Source of the DNA: Geomicrobium sp. JCM 19038
GTDB lineage: Bacteria > Bacillota > Bacilli > Bacillales > Marinococcaceae
Length of the DNA: 64,000 nucleotides
Direction: 5' to 3'
Assembly (NCBI RefSeq): GCF_000698125.1
Contig: NZ_BAXA01000012.1
Location: 62,001-126,000, forward strand
Shown: in pieces, positions 9,246-18,547 of the stretch
How positions within the stretch are numbered: position 1 is the stretch's first letter
Layout of the letters: each line of letters opens with the position of its first letter
The notes under the pieces: model-generated
What the model was told of the DNA's origin: nothing
Databases searched by the model: none
Seen by the model: only the letters and a program-made list of their open reading frames with translations
Program-made: the position numbers and the translations under genes

Positions 9246-9434
9246 AATAAAACTCCCCACATGCGGTAGTGACCCCAAAAAGTTAGAGTTTGTTAAACAA
9301 CTGATTGGCTGGTTGATGTTCGATATTGAATCGGACTTTGACCAGCCAGTTTTAGTTTTATACGTCAAAACACCCCAAAAGTGAGTTTTTACTCTAACTT
9401 TTGGGGTGCGGCACCCTTCTAGGGGAGTTTTATT
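9246..9434. terminator. Split terminator stem flanking an insertion
   Basis: A perfect 13-bp inverted repeat AATAAAACTCCCC (9246-9258) and GGGGAGTTTTATT (9422-9434) brackets the 3' ends of the ABC ATPase and the convergent serine hydrolase. It looks like a bidirectional terminator whose loop now contains about 150 bp of IS-like sequence. Whether it still terminates is uncertain. Confidence 0.5.
9262..9413. mobile_element. Short IS3-family-like remnant or MITE (about 152 bp)
   Basis: The ends are related inverted repeats: the left one reads GTGACCCCAAAAAGTTAGAG and the right one, on the other strand, CGCACCCCAAAAGTTAGAGT, with TG...CA outer bases as in IS3/IS150-group elements. Inside lies an imperfect hairpin from GGCTGGTTGATG to GGACTTTGACCAGCC (9307-9348) and a further inner copy of the end sequence (CACCCCAAAAGTGAGT at 9371). 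No transposase ORF is present. It is either a non-autonomous miniature element or a deletion remnant. Assignment to IS3 is from recalled end sequences. Confidence 0.5.
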
Positions 9435-10599
9435 AATCAAGTGAGTTTGTTGCAATCTCTCGAAACAACCCGATCGTCTCCATTTCGTGTTTTTCAAAAT
9501 CTGGATCAACACTCGTTTTGACGATAATTGTTTTTGACTTTGGATGAATATAAAGAAACTGTCCCCATACACCGAGTGCTAAATAGTCTTCGTTTTCTTT
9601 GTACGGAACCCACCATTGATATTGATAGCCAAGGTTCTTTTGTTTTCGAAGTGAACGAGTGGCGTCAATCGTTGTAGATTCTTTGACCCAAGCGCTCGGA
9701 ACAATTGATTCACCTTCAGTTGCCTTCATGTAAAACAATCGTCCAAACTTTGCATAATCCTTTAACGTACCATTAAAGCCACAGAACGTATAATCGTTTC
9801 CTTGTCGATCTCCATTCCAAAATGCATCCCCCGTCGTCCCGATCTTTTTCCATATCTTTTCTTCAAAGTACATTGACGGTTGCATACCAGTGACGCATTT
9901 AATCAGCATCCCCAGTGCTTGCGTATCCATGCTTACATACTTGTATAGTTTTCCTGACGTTCGTTCAGACGTTAATTTTGACATGTAGTGATCAATGCTT
10001 TGATTTAGTGCAAGGGTTTGCTGGAATACCCGTTTAATATCAGAGGTTGGGCTACTATAATCTTCATTAAATCGAACACCAGAACCCATAAATAAAATAT
10101 GTTCAATTGGAACATTGTCATAACCACTATGTCTTAGTTGTGGCACATAATCTGTAATTGGATCTTTAATGCTTTTTATGAGGCCTTCTTCTAACAGAAT
10201 ACCTATAAGGGAAGAAATCATTGATTTTGCGACGGACCAAGACGTGAAGGTTGAAGAAGATGTGCTCCCGAGACGATACGTCTCATAACGAATCTTATCA
10301 TCTTGAATTACAATGAAACCTGTCGTAGTCGTCTGTGCTAAAAACGAACCAAGATCTTTTGTTTTGCTTTTATACGTGTAAGTAATTGGTTTCGTAATCT
10401 CATCACGGTCGAAATAGAACGGCTTGGTAGGAGGTGTTAGTGCTCGACTAGGCATGACTTCATTCATATGTTGAAAGCGGTGGATACGCTTTTTAGGATG
10501 AAAGAGGGTAAGTGCCTCGTAGTTTTGAATAAGTTTATATCCAACCATACTTGTCGCGAGTAGCGATCCAAAAAGTGCGAGTTTATTTATTCGTTTCAT
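9433..10599 (-). CDS. Serine hydrolase (class C beta-lactamase/esterase family)
   Basis: This is a 388-residue protein of the beta-lactamase-related serine hydrolase family. The N-terminus has one membrane anchor or signal segment (residues 7-24). The nucleophile motif is S122-V-A-K125 (SWSVAKSMISSLIG), followed by a Tyr-containing YKYVSMDTQALG segment in the place of the YxN motif, and a C-terminal beta-strand near LGVWGQFLYIHP. Members include esterases and D-Ala-D-Ala-type peptidases; the substrate here is unknown. It is downstream of and co-directional with the polysaccharide deacetylase lipoprotein (17-bp gap), suggesting an envelope-modifying pair. Confidence 0.82.
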   Translation of the reverse strand: MKRINKLALFGSLLATSMVGYKLIQNYEALTLFHPKKRIHRFQHMNEVMPSRALTPPTKPFYFDRDEITKPITYTYKSKTKDLGSFLAQTTTTGFIVIQDDKIRYETYRLGSTSSSTFTSWSVAKSMISSLIGILLEEGLIKSIKDPITDYVPQLRHSGYDNVPIEHILFMGSGVRFNEDYSSPTSDIKRVFQQTLALNQSIDHYMSKLTSERTSGKLYKYVSMDTQALGMLIKCVTGMQPSMYFEEKIWKKIGTTGDAFWNGDRQGNDYTFCGFNGTLKDYAKFGRLFYMKATEGESIVPSAWVKESTTIDATRSLRKQKNLGYQYQWWVPYKENEDYLALGVWGQFLYIHPKSKTIIVKTSVDPDFEKHEMETIGLFREIATNSLD

Positions 10600-10615
10600 A
10601 ATGAACTCCTTTTAG

Positions 10616-11440
10616 TTATTCAAGCGAAAAAGCATTTAAGTGTACAAATGTATAGCCGTTAGCTTGTAGGGTTGGTATTGCCCGTTTAACACCTTCTGAA
10701 ACATCACTTTCAGGTTGATTTAAATGAAGTAATACAATTGAACCTGGTGAAACATTTTCAATCGCATGTTGGACTTGATCCGCCGAATACGTTGCTCCCG
10801 CATCCCCAACAACATCAAAATTCACGACCTCTATGCCTAACGCTTGGACAATTTCCACGCTCACTTCATCATAGTAAGCAGTTCCTGAACGGAAGAATGA
10901 AGGAGAAGAACCAGTACGTTTTGTAATAGTCCGTTGGTTGCTCAATACTTCTTCGGTTACTTCATGCGCATTTGTCGTTCCTTGAATGCCGTAAGCTTCT
11001 TGACCTGTGACAGAGAGTGGGACGTGCTCGCTACCGTGATTTTCGATTTCGAACAAATCATCATTCGCTAAGTCTAAAAATGCTGCCTCATTGTCTAAAA
11101 TCCAGCGTTCATTCACGAACAAGGTTGCGGGAATTTGCTCATTACGTAGATAGTCAACAATATCTTCATCCAACTGATTTCCAAAAGGTCCACCACATAA
11201 ATCAAAGGTAAGCGCGACTTTCAATTCGTCGGTGTGCATACGATTTTTCACCCCAGTAACGTGTTCGCCCCATTCTTGAGGTTCAGCGTTAAGATGGGAG
11301 TAGGGGTGTGAAGGAGATGACAAATCGTCTGAACGAATTGTTTTTGTATGTAAGTCGTCATGGTCTTCTTTTGCAGGCGTTTCACAGCTGACGAGTAAAA
11401 GCACAAAAAGAACGGTAAAGGTTAAAGTAACAAGTTTCAT
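10616..11440 (-). CDS. Polysaccharide deacetylase-family lipoprotein
   Basis: This is a NodB-fold carbohydrate esterase 4 protein. The signal peptide ends LLLVSC, a lipobox, so it is probably anchored on the outer membrane face. Motif 1 is ALTFDLCGGPFG (catalytic-base Asp), motif 2 is ENHGSEHVPLS (metal-binding His pair) and motif 3 is FFRSGTAYYD. The TFDxCGGP variant occurs in a Firmicute subgroup that may act on peptidoglycan or exopolysaccharide. Two nearby ATGs occur at 11446 and 11440; the second has AGTAGG at a suitable distance, so it was used. It leads a two-gene unit with the serine hydrolase. Confidence 0.82.
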   Translation of the reverse strand: MKLVTLTFTVLFVLLLVSCETPAKEDHDDLHTKTIRSDDLSSPSHPYSHLNAEPQEWGEHVTGVKNRMHTDELKVALTFDLCGGPFGNQLDEDIVDYLRNEQIPATLFVNERWILDNEAAFLDLANDDLFEIENHGSEHVPLSVTGQEAYGIQGTTNAHEVTEEVLSNQRTITKRTGSSPSFFRSGTAYYDEVSVEIVQALGIEVVNFDVVGDAGATYSADQVQHAIENVSPGSIVLLHLNQPESDVSEGVKRAIPTLQANGYTFVHLNAFSLE

Positions 11441-11489
11441 TAACATCCTACTTTCCTAAGTTCTTCCCTTCAGTGTAACAAATGGAAAC

Positions 11490-11523
11490 AAAAGAAAGAA
11501 GCTTAGGAACCATTCCTAAGCTT
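11490..11523 (-). terminator. Terminator of the mnt operon
   Basis: A perfect stem AAGCTTAGGAA/TTCCTAAGCTT (11499-11509 with 11513-11523) is followed, reading the minus strand, by CTTTCTTTTGTTT. It overlaps the mntD stop codon. Confidence 0.75.
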
Positions 11524-12406
11524 CATCATTGGAATACGTCGTAAACCGATTACGGATTTTCTTAATGACTACTCCGTGTGTTGGTGAAAATAAGAACGCG
11601 AGTAAGAAGAAAAGTCCAGTCATGGTAGCCATCATACCAGCAATATTTGTGTCTAGTATGGCAGCGAAATAATAGCCTGATATTGCAGATAACACAGCAA
11701 TTATTGCGCTATAGATGAACATTTTCCCTAACTGTTCGGTTAACAAATAGGCGGTAGCAGGCGGGGCGATAATCATAGCAACAACGAGAATGGCTCCGAC
11801 CGCATCGAATGAAGCAACAGCTGTGATCGACGTCATCCCCATGAGTAAATAATGCAAAAAGACGACCGGGATGCCGAGTGCTGCGGCAAGATGAGGGTCA
11901 AATGAACTTAACTTAAATTCCTTGTAAAAGACAAACAGTAAAATAATATTAATGACGAGAACAATGCTAATCATCCAGACGGCTTGAGGTACACCTTCGA
12001 TTCCGAGCCAATCAACTGTCGTCCATGGAATAAAGGCAAGCTCACCCATGATGGAGTGTTCCACATCGAGGTGAACGTCCCGTGCAAACATGGAGACGAG
12101 AATGACACCGATGGCAAATAAGAAGGTAAACACAATTCCAATTGCAGCATCCGCCTGAACGCCCGCAGAGTTAAGCAATTGGATAAAGACTGCGGTTAAT
12201 ATACCGGCAATTGCTGCTCCGATGAACATTGCTAACCCATCTAAACTTTGCGTAATTAAAAAAGCAGACACGAGCCCGAGCAAGACAGTATGACTGATCG
12301 CGTCAGAGATCATTGCCATTTTACGTAACACGAGAAGAACACCAACAATGCTACATGCAACACTAACTAATGAAGCAGTTAGTATGATCCACATCGTATA
12401 AGTCAT
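11516..12406 (-). CDS. mntD: Manganese ABC transporter permease MntD-like
   Basis: This is a 296-residue ABC-3 family permease with eight or nine hydrophobic helices. The family features SVACSIVGVLLVLRKMAMIS, DAISHTVLLG near the N-terminus and GAILVVAMIIAPPATAYLL are visible. It is the last gene of mntABCD and its ATG overlaps the mntC stop by 4 bp. Together with MntC it forms the membrane channel for Mn2+ (possibly Zn2+ or Fe2+) import. The metal is inferred from gene order and the MntR box in front of the operon. Confidence 0.85.
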   Translation of the reverse strand: MTYTMWIILTASLVSVACSIVGVLLVLRKMAMISDAISHTVLLGLVSAFLITQSLDGLAMFIGAAIAGILTAVFIQLLNSAGVQADAAIGIVFTFLFAIGVILVSMFARDVHLDVEHSIMGELAFIPWTTVDWLGIEGVPQAVWMISIVLVINIILLFVFYKEFKLSSFDPHLAAALGIPVVFLHYLLMGMTSITAVASFDAVGAILVVAMIIAPPATAYLLTEQLGKMFIYSAIIAVLSAISGYYFAAILDTNIAGMMATMTGLFFLLAFLFSPTHGVVIKKIRNRFTTYSNDEA

Positions 12407-13674
12407 TGATCTTCAGTCCTTTCTTGCAACACGCTCGGGAACAATTCGTGCTTTGATAGCAATTTGAAAAGAGGTTGTTGTTCAGAATTTGGGAGTGATA
12501 GAAAGTCCCAGTTGTTTTTCTCCATCGGTAAATGGGCGAACTGCATTTCATGCATGGAGTACATTTGTAACATTCGCTGATTTAACGTGATTTGATGTGC
12601 TTCTTTTATGCCTTTATCTGTGAATTGATACGTTTGTGTTGAGGATTGTAGCCAGTTTCTTTTTTGTAGTCGTTTGATCGTTTGTTGCAGGCGTAAACCG
12701 CTGAGCGGTTGTACACGGGTTAAATCGTCTAACGTAAGGTTGTTGCGACCGGTTTCTTCTATGAATTCATACATCCCTTGCATGACTTGATTCTGGCTCG
12801 TTGATTTACGTAATCGCATCAAGCGAATGGCTTTCGTCAACAATCCCTTTTTGGGAGCGAAGATGAGAGATAAGAAGAACAAAGAACATGACGAAACGAT
12901 AATGAGTGGTCCGGTTGGCATCCCAGAAATCGGTGCACTAATGAGCGTTCCGAGTAAGCCAGAAAGCCCTCCTACAACCCCGGATAAGATCACCATGACG
13001 TCAAGTCTGTCGGTCCAATACTTTGCAGTAATTGCAGGTGCAATGAGCATAGCCGCCATTAAAACGACACCGACTGCCTGTAAGCCAATCACAACAGAAG
13101 CAACAATCATCGTCATAAGCAATCCGTTAATGAACACGGTAGGAAGCCCCAGTCCTTGGGCAAATTCACGGTCAAAAGTGATAATCTTAAGCTCTTTAAA
13201 TAATAAGAAGGTAATCGTTAATAATGCAATTGCAGCAATGACAAATAAATTGACGTCACTTCGAACCATTGCGGCGGCTTGCCCGAAGATAAATTCGTTT
13301 AAACCACTTTGATTACCAGTAGCGTTTCGATTGATGTAAGTGAGTAAAACAATTCCGATACCGAAAAATACGGACAGTACAAGACCAATTGCTGTATCGG
13401 TTTTAATACGAGAATGCTTAACGAACGCTTGGATGAGGTATGTTCCGATATAAGCGGTTATACCTGCGCCGATAATGAGCGGTAACATTTCTTTAGAACC
13501 GACAATAATGAAGGCAATGCAAATCCCTGGAAGCGCTGCATGACTCATCGCATCGCCGAGGAGACTTTGCCTTCTTAGTAATGCAAAGCTTCCAAGGACT
13601 CCACTTGTAATTCCGAGCAACATTGTGCCAACAAGCACCCACTGTGTATTTGGATTGGCTAATAGATCAAGCAA
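12403..13674 (-). CDS. mntC: Manganese ABC transporter permease MntC-like with C-terminal regulatory-like domain
   Basis: This is a 423-residue protein whose first 285 residues are an ABC-3 permease ([39 protein letters not shown]). The last 130 or so residues are soluble and resemble a winged-helix/DtxR-type arrangement ([40 protein letters not shown]) ending in a His/Met-containing helix ([14 protein letters not shown]). B. subtilis MntC has a similar extension. It could sense metal on the cytoplasmic side and gate transport; that role is inference. It overlaps mntB by 8 bp. Confidence 0.87.
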   Translation of the reverse strand: MLDLLANPNTQWVLVGTMLLGITSGVLGSFALLRRQSLLGDAMSHAALPGICIAFIIVGSKEMLPLIIGAGITAYIGTYLIQAFVKHSRIKTDTAIGLVLSVFFGIGIVLLTYINRNATGNQSGLNEFIFGQAAAMVRSDVNLFVIAAIALLTITFLLFKELKIITFDREFAQGLGLPTVFINGLLMTMIVASVVIGLQAVGVVLMAAMLIAPAITAKYWTDRLDVMVILSGVVGGLSGLLGTLISAPISGMPTGPLIIVSSCSLFFLSLIFAPKKGLLTKAIRLMRLRKSTSQNQVMQGMYEFIEETGRNNLTLDDLTRVQPLSGLRLQQTIKRLQKRNWLQSSTQTYQFTDKGIKEAHQITLNQRMLQMYSMHEMQFAHLPMEKNNWDFLSLPNSEQQPLFKLLSKHELFPSVLQERTEDQ

Positions 13675-14417
13675 GGGGATTCACCCCGTTTGATTCTTGA
13701 TCTAAAAACGCTAATCGTCCACCGTACGTTTTCTGAAGATGTTCTTGTGTAAATACTTCTTCAGTTGGACCGAATGCGATTTTACGGATATTTAACAACA
13801 TAACCCAATCAAAGTAATCTTTAACGGTTTGCAAATCATGGTGGACGACAAGAACGGTTTTTCCTTTTGATTTTAAGTCTGTTAACAATTGAATGATGGC
13901 TTTCTCCGTTGCAGCATCTACACCGACAAACGGTTCATCCATAAAATAAACGGAAGCATTTTGCGCAAGAGCACGTGCAAGGAATACCCGTTGCTGTTGA
14001 CCGCCAGACAGTTGACTAATTTGACGGTTTGCAAAAGCTTCCATCCCAACTTGGGCAAGGCATTCAAGTGCTTCTTGTTTGTCTTTTTTATTGGGCCTAC
14101 GAAATAAGCCAATTTGACCGTATTTCCCCATTAAAACGACATCAAGTGCATTCGTTGGAAAATCCCAATCAACCGAACCGCGCTGAGTACGTAACCAACG
14201 ATTTGTCGTTGTTTTTATATGGTTTTCCATAGATCGAAATATTTCCTGAAGCTTTAGGAACAAGCCCAAGAATTGATTTAATAAGTGTAGATTTCCCGGC
14301 ACCGTTAGGGCCGACAATTCCAATTAGCTTACCTTCTGGAGCTTCGAAGCTAACATTCTGAATGACTGGTTTTCGATGATAAGCGACAGTAATGTTGTTT
14401 GTTGAAACAGGATTCAT
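13667..14417 (-). pseudogene. mntB: Manganese ABC transporter ATPase MntB-like, two frameshifts (likely sequence error)
   Basis: This is the ABC-3 family ATPase of the Mn importer. The N-terminal part has Walker [10 protein letters not shown]. The C-terminal part has the characteristic RGSVDWDFP, the signature LSGGQQQR, Walker [12 protein letters not shown] and the switch VVHHDL. The join needs two restored bases. An A near 14210 (AACAACGA to AACAAACGA) gives KQRQIVGYV, and a C near 14186 (GTACTCAG to GTACCTCAG) gives YVPQRGSVDW, the family sequence. Two losses within 25 bp in a gene flanked by intact mntA, C and D argue for miscalls. Start ATG 14417 was preferred over 14435 because AAGGAG lies 9 bp before it. 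Confidence 0.85.
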
Positions 14418-14456
14418 GTTGTCGAACTCCTTCATTCCAAGTGTTAAACGACTTCG

Positions 14457-15395
14457 TTATTGTAGTGCGTCGACGATCTGAGATATGTTAGAACGGTACA
14501 TTCCGATGTACGTAGCCTCGTCACTTCCAGATTCACCCATTGCATCTGAGTAAAGTTCTCCACCATGTTCAACTTCATGACCTTGTTCATTAGCGCCTTG
14601 AATAACAGCCTCAATTGAACTGTCAGAAACACTCGTTTCTCCAAAGACAGCATGAATGTCTCGATCGATCATTTCTGAGATCACTCGCTGAACATCACTT
14701 AGGCCATACTCTGCATCCGTTGAAATACCTTGAAGTCCTAGAACGTCAAAGTCAAAAGCTGCGCCGAAATATTGGAACGCGTCATGTGCAGTGACGAGTA
14801 CTCTTTGATCTTCAGGGATCGTATCAACTTCTTCATATGCCCATTCTTGAAGCTCTCTTAATTCAGCTACATAAGCTTCTGCATTGGCTGTATAGTCCGC
14901 TTCATTTTCTGGATCTACTTCTATTAATCCTTCTTTTACAGCGTCAACAGCGTATACCCATAAATCAATATCAAACCAAATGTGTGGATCAGGCATGTTT
15001 GTTTCTTCTTCATCTTGCTTTATTAACTCTTCTGGAACGTGTTCGCCAACTGCATATACAGGCTTATCGTTGCCCATCTGCCTTAAAATATCTTCCATGT
15101 TCGCTTCTAAATTTAGTGCATTAAAAAAGACAAGATCCGCATCATCAAGACGTGAAATGTCACCTTGAGAGGCATTATAGCTATGTGGATCTACACCAGG
15201 ACCCATTAATCCTTCAGCAGAAACGTGTTCGCCACCGACATTTTCTACAATATCGTTAAGCTGACCAATCGTAGAGACGACAGAGACCGTTTCGTCTTGA
15301 TCAACGTCAGTTGACGACCCTGGTTCGTCACTTGAACATGCACTTATTATACCTAGACTTGCGATGGATGCGAAAAGAATTCCGAACTTTTTCAT
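14457..15395 (-). CDS. mntA: Manganese-binding lipoprotein MntA-like
   Basis: This is a 312-residue cluster A-I (TroA/PsaA) metal receptor, lipid-anchored through Cys20 (LGIISAC). Metal-ligand positions are visible: H71 (GPGVDPHSYNAS), H138 (MPDPHIWFD), the Glu in FGETSVSD and the Asp in LYSDAMGE, the pattern associated with Mn/Zn receptors. It lacks the long His-rich loop typical of zinc-specific ZnuA. It is the first gene of the operon, 130 bp or less from a good SigA promoter and an MntR-box-like dyad. It delivers metal to MntC/MntD. Confidence 0.88.
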   Translation of the reverse strand: MKKFGILFASIASLGIISACSSDEPGSSTDVDQDETVSVVSTIGQLNDIVENVGGEHVSAEGLMGPGVDPHSYNASQGDISRLDDADLVFFNALNLEANMEDILRQMGNDKPVYAVGEHVPEELIKQDEEETNMPDPHIWFDIDLWVYAVDAVKEGLIEVDPENEADYTANAEAYVAELRELQEWAYEEVDTIPEDQRVLVTAHDAFQYFGAAFDFDVLGLQGISTDAEYGLSDVQRVISEMIDRDIHAVFGETSVSDSSIEAVIQGANEQGHEVEHGGELYSDAMGESGSDEATYIGMYRSNISQIVDALQ

Positions 15396-15472
15396 GTAAT
15401 TTCTCTCCCTTATTATGATAAATCATTTATATATTTTTGATTAGGACAAACAAGTTTACGTAAGCTATGAAA

Positions 15473-15488
15473 GTTTCCCTAGGGCAAA
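15473..15488 (-). promoter_or_regulatory. MntR box-like operator
   Basis: On the minus strand the site reads TTTGCCCTAGGGAAAC, a dyad matching 14 of 16 positions of the recalled B. subtilis MntR box TTTGCCTTAAGGAAAC. It begins a few bases downstream of the predicted mntA transcription start, a position where a bound repressor would block initiation when Mn2+ is high. Confidence 0.75.
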
Positions 15489-15500
15489 ACTTATAGCGCA

Positions 15501-15529
15501 ATCTTACACTTTCTTAAAGGTTCTGTCAA
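15501..15529 (-). promoter_or_regulatory. SigA promoter of mntABCD
   Basis: Reading the minus strand: TTGACA (15529-15524), a 17-bp spacer and TAAGAT (15506-15501). The MntR-like box lies immediately downstream. The remainder of the 330-bp gap to the antiporter start shows no further clear element. Confidence 0.8.
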
Positions 15530-15725
15530 TTGTAAAAGTCTAACGCCCGTCAAGTCGGTATTTCAGCATGTATGCCTCATCGTATGATGGACATTTGTCG
15601 CATGTGACTAGTATAAAACGATGGACCTTAATTCATACGAATCAATGCTGACGCAATAATATTATAGAAGAATGCATGTCAAACTATGGAAATGGCAACA
15701 ATGTAGTCGTAGTGGAGGGATGAAC

Positions 15726-17780
15726 GTGCAAGTTTTCACAACGATTATTTTTTTATTATTGCTCGTCGTAATCGGGACGGTGTTGCATCGAAAGTTTAGC
15801 CGCATACCAGCTGCACTGTTTCAAGTGTTGTTAGGTGGGGTGTTTGGGGTTTTGATGCCGAGCTTACAATTTGATTTTGAACCGGAGCTGTTTCTTTTGG
15901 CTGTGATTGCGCCTATTCTTTTCTTTGATGGTTATCACGCTTCTAGAACAGCTTTTTGGACGTATCGATGGCCAATTCTTTTAATGGCTTTTGGTTTAGT
16001 TTTTATAACGGTTGTCGGTTTAGGGTTTACAATTCATTTGTTAATTCCTGAAATGCCGATGGCAGTCGCCTTTGCGTTAGCAGCTGTGTTATCTCCAACA
16101 GATGCAGTAGCCGTAAAGTCGATTACGAAAGGAATGTCGTTACCAAAAGGGTTAATGACGATTTTAGAAGGGGAGTCGTTAATTAACGATGCAGCAGGGA
16201 TCGTTTCGTTTAAAATTGCACTAGCTGCGGCAATGACTGGTGTGTTTTCAATTTGGGAAGGGTCGTCGAACTTTCTAGTCGTTGCATTGGGCGGTGCACT
16301 GGTCGGTTTTATCGGGGCACTTTTGATCGTTCAGATCAGACTTTTATTACGGTCGTTTGGTTTTGAAGATGTCTATTCGCTCGTGTCGATTCAAATTATT
16401 ACACCATTTGTGATCTACTTAATCGCAGAGGCTTTTCATGTTTCTGGAATACTTGCAGTCGTTACAGCGAGTATTGTCTACGGAATTGAACGAGATAAAT
16501 TACAGCAGACCTCTTTACAAATGCAAGTCGTTGCGAACAATACATGGTCGATCGTCGGCTATCTATTAAACGGATTCGTCTTCGTTCTTTTAGGGTTTTT
16601 GCTACCAGAAGTGTGGACAGGGTTATGGCAAGCCCACGAGTATCCGTTCTTCTTTATTTTGATGCTCACATTCGTCATCGCTATGGCGTTATTTATGATC
16701 CGCTTTTTGTGGGTGTACGTGCTATATCCTATATTTCAAGGAAAAAAAGAAGTCTCGTTATGGTTTATGGAAGAGTTGAATCAAGAAGCTGCAAGTGGGG
16801 GTGTTCAATACCGCCGAGGCTACTATTCGTTATTTGCGGCTGTTTGTGGGATTCATGGGACCATTACGCTTGCAACAGCATTGCTTATTCCTGACACGAT
16901 GAATGATGGCAGTACATTCCCGCTACGGGATACGTTTTTATTTATCGCGGCGGGTGTTGTGCTCATTTCCATGATTGCAGCAACGATTTTCTTGCCGATT
17001 CTTGGGAAGTCGGAGGTGAGGCCTGAAACGAAGCAACGTTCAATGACTGCCGTGCATGCGGATATGATTCAGTACATGATTGAACAAATGGAGAAAAAAG
17101 CAGAATCGGATCGTTGGCTGCTCACACAAACCGTCATCGCGAAGCTCAAGCGTCAATTAATTTATGTAGAACAAGGACTTGCATTTAATTATTCAAAAAA
17201 AGCGTTAGATGAATTACGGGATTTTGTTCACGTTCAAGAACGGGTTCTCGTGAAGAGCTATGTGAACAAAGGCAAGATCTCAAAGCGCTTATCAAGGATT
17301 TATCTCGCCTATAGGCAAAAGGTCGATGCTTATATACGAATGAATGTGATACGGCGTTATTGGCACAACATCAAATTGAGCATTTTACAAACAAAAATCC
17401 AGTCAGGCTTCAATGAAAAAGAAAAGCATGTGATGAACGTGGTGCATGAGTTGAGGTCGCTAGAAAAAGAAATCCAACCGCAAATTATGGACATGTTATC
17501 TGAACATGAGCGTGCGTCCAATCGAAGGGAGATGTTGCTCGTTAAAGAAGAGCAACAAGATCGTTTGAGATTGTTCGAACAAGTAAAGTATGTCGATGAG
17601 GAAGTGAGGAATCAGTTAAAAGCCATTCACCTCGAAGGCATTGAATATGGACGATCATTCATTACACGCGAGCGAGAAGTAGGGGCAATCTCTGTAATGG
17701 AAGCTCATGAACTTCGTGAACGTTTATTATATAGTGAAATGATTGTCATTAAAGAAGGTGAGGAGCTTGATGAAGAGTAA
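15726..17780 (+). CDS. CPA1-family Na+/H+ antiporter (NhaK/NhaP-like)
   Basis: This is a 684-residue monovalent cation/proton antiporter. Residues 1 to about 430 form 12 or so transmembrane helices with the CPA1 signatures VLSPTDAVAVKSITKG and LEGESLINDAAGIVSF (ion-site Asn-Asp). The remaining 250 or so residues are a charged, helical cytoplasmic tail, as in NhaK-type Bacillus antiporters. It exports Na+ (or K+/Li+) in exchange for protons, important for pH homeostasis in alkaline or saline habitats. GTG 15726 was chosen because GGAGGG at 15714-15719 has correct spacing to it; the ATG at 15720 directly abuts that site. Confidence 0.87.
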   Translation: MQVFTTIIFLLLLVVIGTVLHRKFSRIPAALFQVLLGGVFGVLMPSLQFDFEPELFLLAVIAPILFFDGYHASRTAFWTYRWPILLMAFGLVFITVVGLGFTIHLLIPEMPMAVAFALAAVLSPTDAVAVKSITKGMSLPKGLMTILEGESLINDAAGIVSFKIALAAAMTGVFSIWEGSSNFLVVALGGALVGFIGALLIVQIRLLLRSFGFEDVYSLVSIQIITPFVIYLIAEAFHVSGILAVVTASIVYGIERDKLQQTSLQMQVVANNTWSIVGYLLNGFVFVLLGFLLPEVWTGLWQAHEYPFFFILMLTFVIAMALFMIRFLWVYVLYPIFQGKKEVSLWFMEELNQEAASGGVQYRRGYYSLFAAVCGIHGTITLATALLIPDTMNDGSTFPLRDTFLFIAAGVVLISMIAATIFLPILGKSEVRPETKQRSMTAVHADMIQYMIEQMEKKAESDRWLLTQTVIAKLKRQLIYVEQGLAFNYSKKALDELRDFVHVQERVLVKSYVNKGKISKRLSRIYLAYRQKVDAYIRMNVIRRYWHNIKLSILQTKIQSGFNEKEKHVMNVVHELRSLEKEIQPQIMDMLSEHERASNRREMLLVKEEQQDRLRLFEQVKYVDEEVRNQLKAIHLEGIEYGRSFITREREVGAISVMEAHELRERLLYSEMIVIKEGEELDEE

Positions 17781-17806
17781 AGACCACGTCACTGGCGTGG
17801 TCTTTA
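17778..17806. terminator. Convergent-gene hairpin
   Basis: A perfect 11-bp stem TAAAGACCACG/CGTGGTCTTTA (17778-17788 with 17796-17806) contains both stop codons of the convergent antiporter and nicotinamidase genes. Terminal T-tracts are short, so efficiency is uncertain. Confidence 0.55.
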
Positions 17807-18352
17807 CAAGATAGTAGCACCTAGGCTGTTTTTAAAGTGATTCAGTGCAAAAGTATGTCCTTCGCTACTAAAGCTTTGTACAGCTTTTTCATGTACGACG
17901 ATTTGATAACCTAAATTGTACGCATCAACGGCAGTGTGAAGAACACAAATATCGGTGCATACGCCCGTAAGGTGAACGGTTGTTATGTTTCTTGCACGTA
18001 GTTGCATGTCTAGGTCGGTTCCAGCAAAAGCACTATACCTCGTCTTGTCCAGATAGAGGACAGGTGAATGTGTTTTGATCTGTTCATATTGTTGTTGAAG
18101 CGAGCCGTATAGTTGTCGTCCGTCTGTTCCTTTAATATTATGAGGAGGAAACAGTTTCGTTTCGGGATGATACGGATCATTTTCTTCATGCAAATCGACA
18201 GCGTAAATGACGAGTTGTTTCTTAGTGGAGAATTGCTCAATTAGTGAGCGCATTGCAGGTTCAATTTGTTGTCCCGGTTTCCCACACGTCAACTTGCCGT
18301 GATCAGCAACAAAGTCCATCGTATAATCGATGACGAGTAATGCTTCTGACAT
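17804..18352 (-). CDS. pncA: Isochorismatase-family hydrolase, probable nicotinamidase
   Basis: This is a 182-residue cysteine hydrolase. The catalytic triad of the family is visible: Asp in LLVIDYTMDF, Lys in DKTRYSAF and Cys in TGVCTDICVLHT, with the cis-peptide region before the Cys. The RYSAF segment and overall length resemble the small Bacillus PncA-like proteins that convert nicotinamide to nicotinate for NAD salvage. Other isochorismatase-like activities cannot be excluded. ATG 18352 is preferred over the upstream GTG at 18364 because AAAGGG lies at a suitable distance only from the ATG. Confidence 0.8.
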   Translation of the reverse strand: MSEALLVIDYTMDFVADHGKLTCGKPGQQIEPAMRSLIEQFSTKKQLVIYAVDLHEENDPYHPETKLFPPHNIKGTDGRQLYGSLQQQYEQIKTHSPVLYLDKTRYSAFAGTDLDMQLRARNITTVHLTGVCTDICVLHTAVDAYNLGYQIVVHEKAVQSFSSEGHTFALNHFKNSLGATIL

Positions 18353-18547
18353 AATGATTTTCACCCTTTTCTTTGTAGTATACTAAACATTTAAGAAGGC
18401 GGATAGCTCTTCAGCACACGAATAAGTGTGCAGAGTGGTTACCAAATTGTAGGCGAAATTGTTACAGTAAGTGTGAAGGCTTGATTACAATCCATGAAAT
18501 ATGAGATGCTAAACGATGAATAAGACTTTGAAAGATTGAGGTGGATT

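Noticed and set aside
12827-13312. 161-codon ORF on the plus strand inside mntC
   Set aside because: It is fully antisense to a conserved permease, has no ribosome binding site and its composition is that of a reverse-frame shadow.
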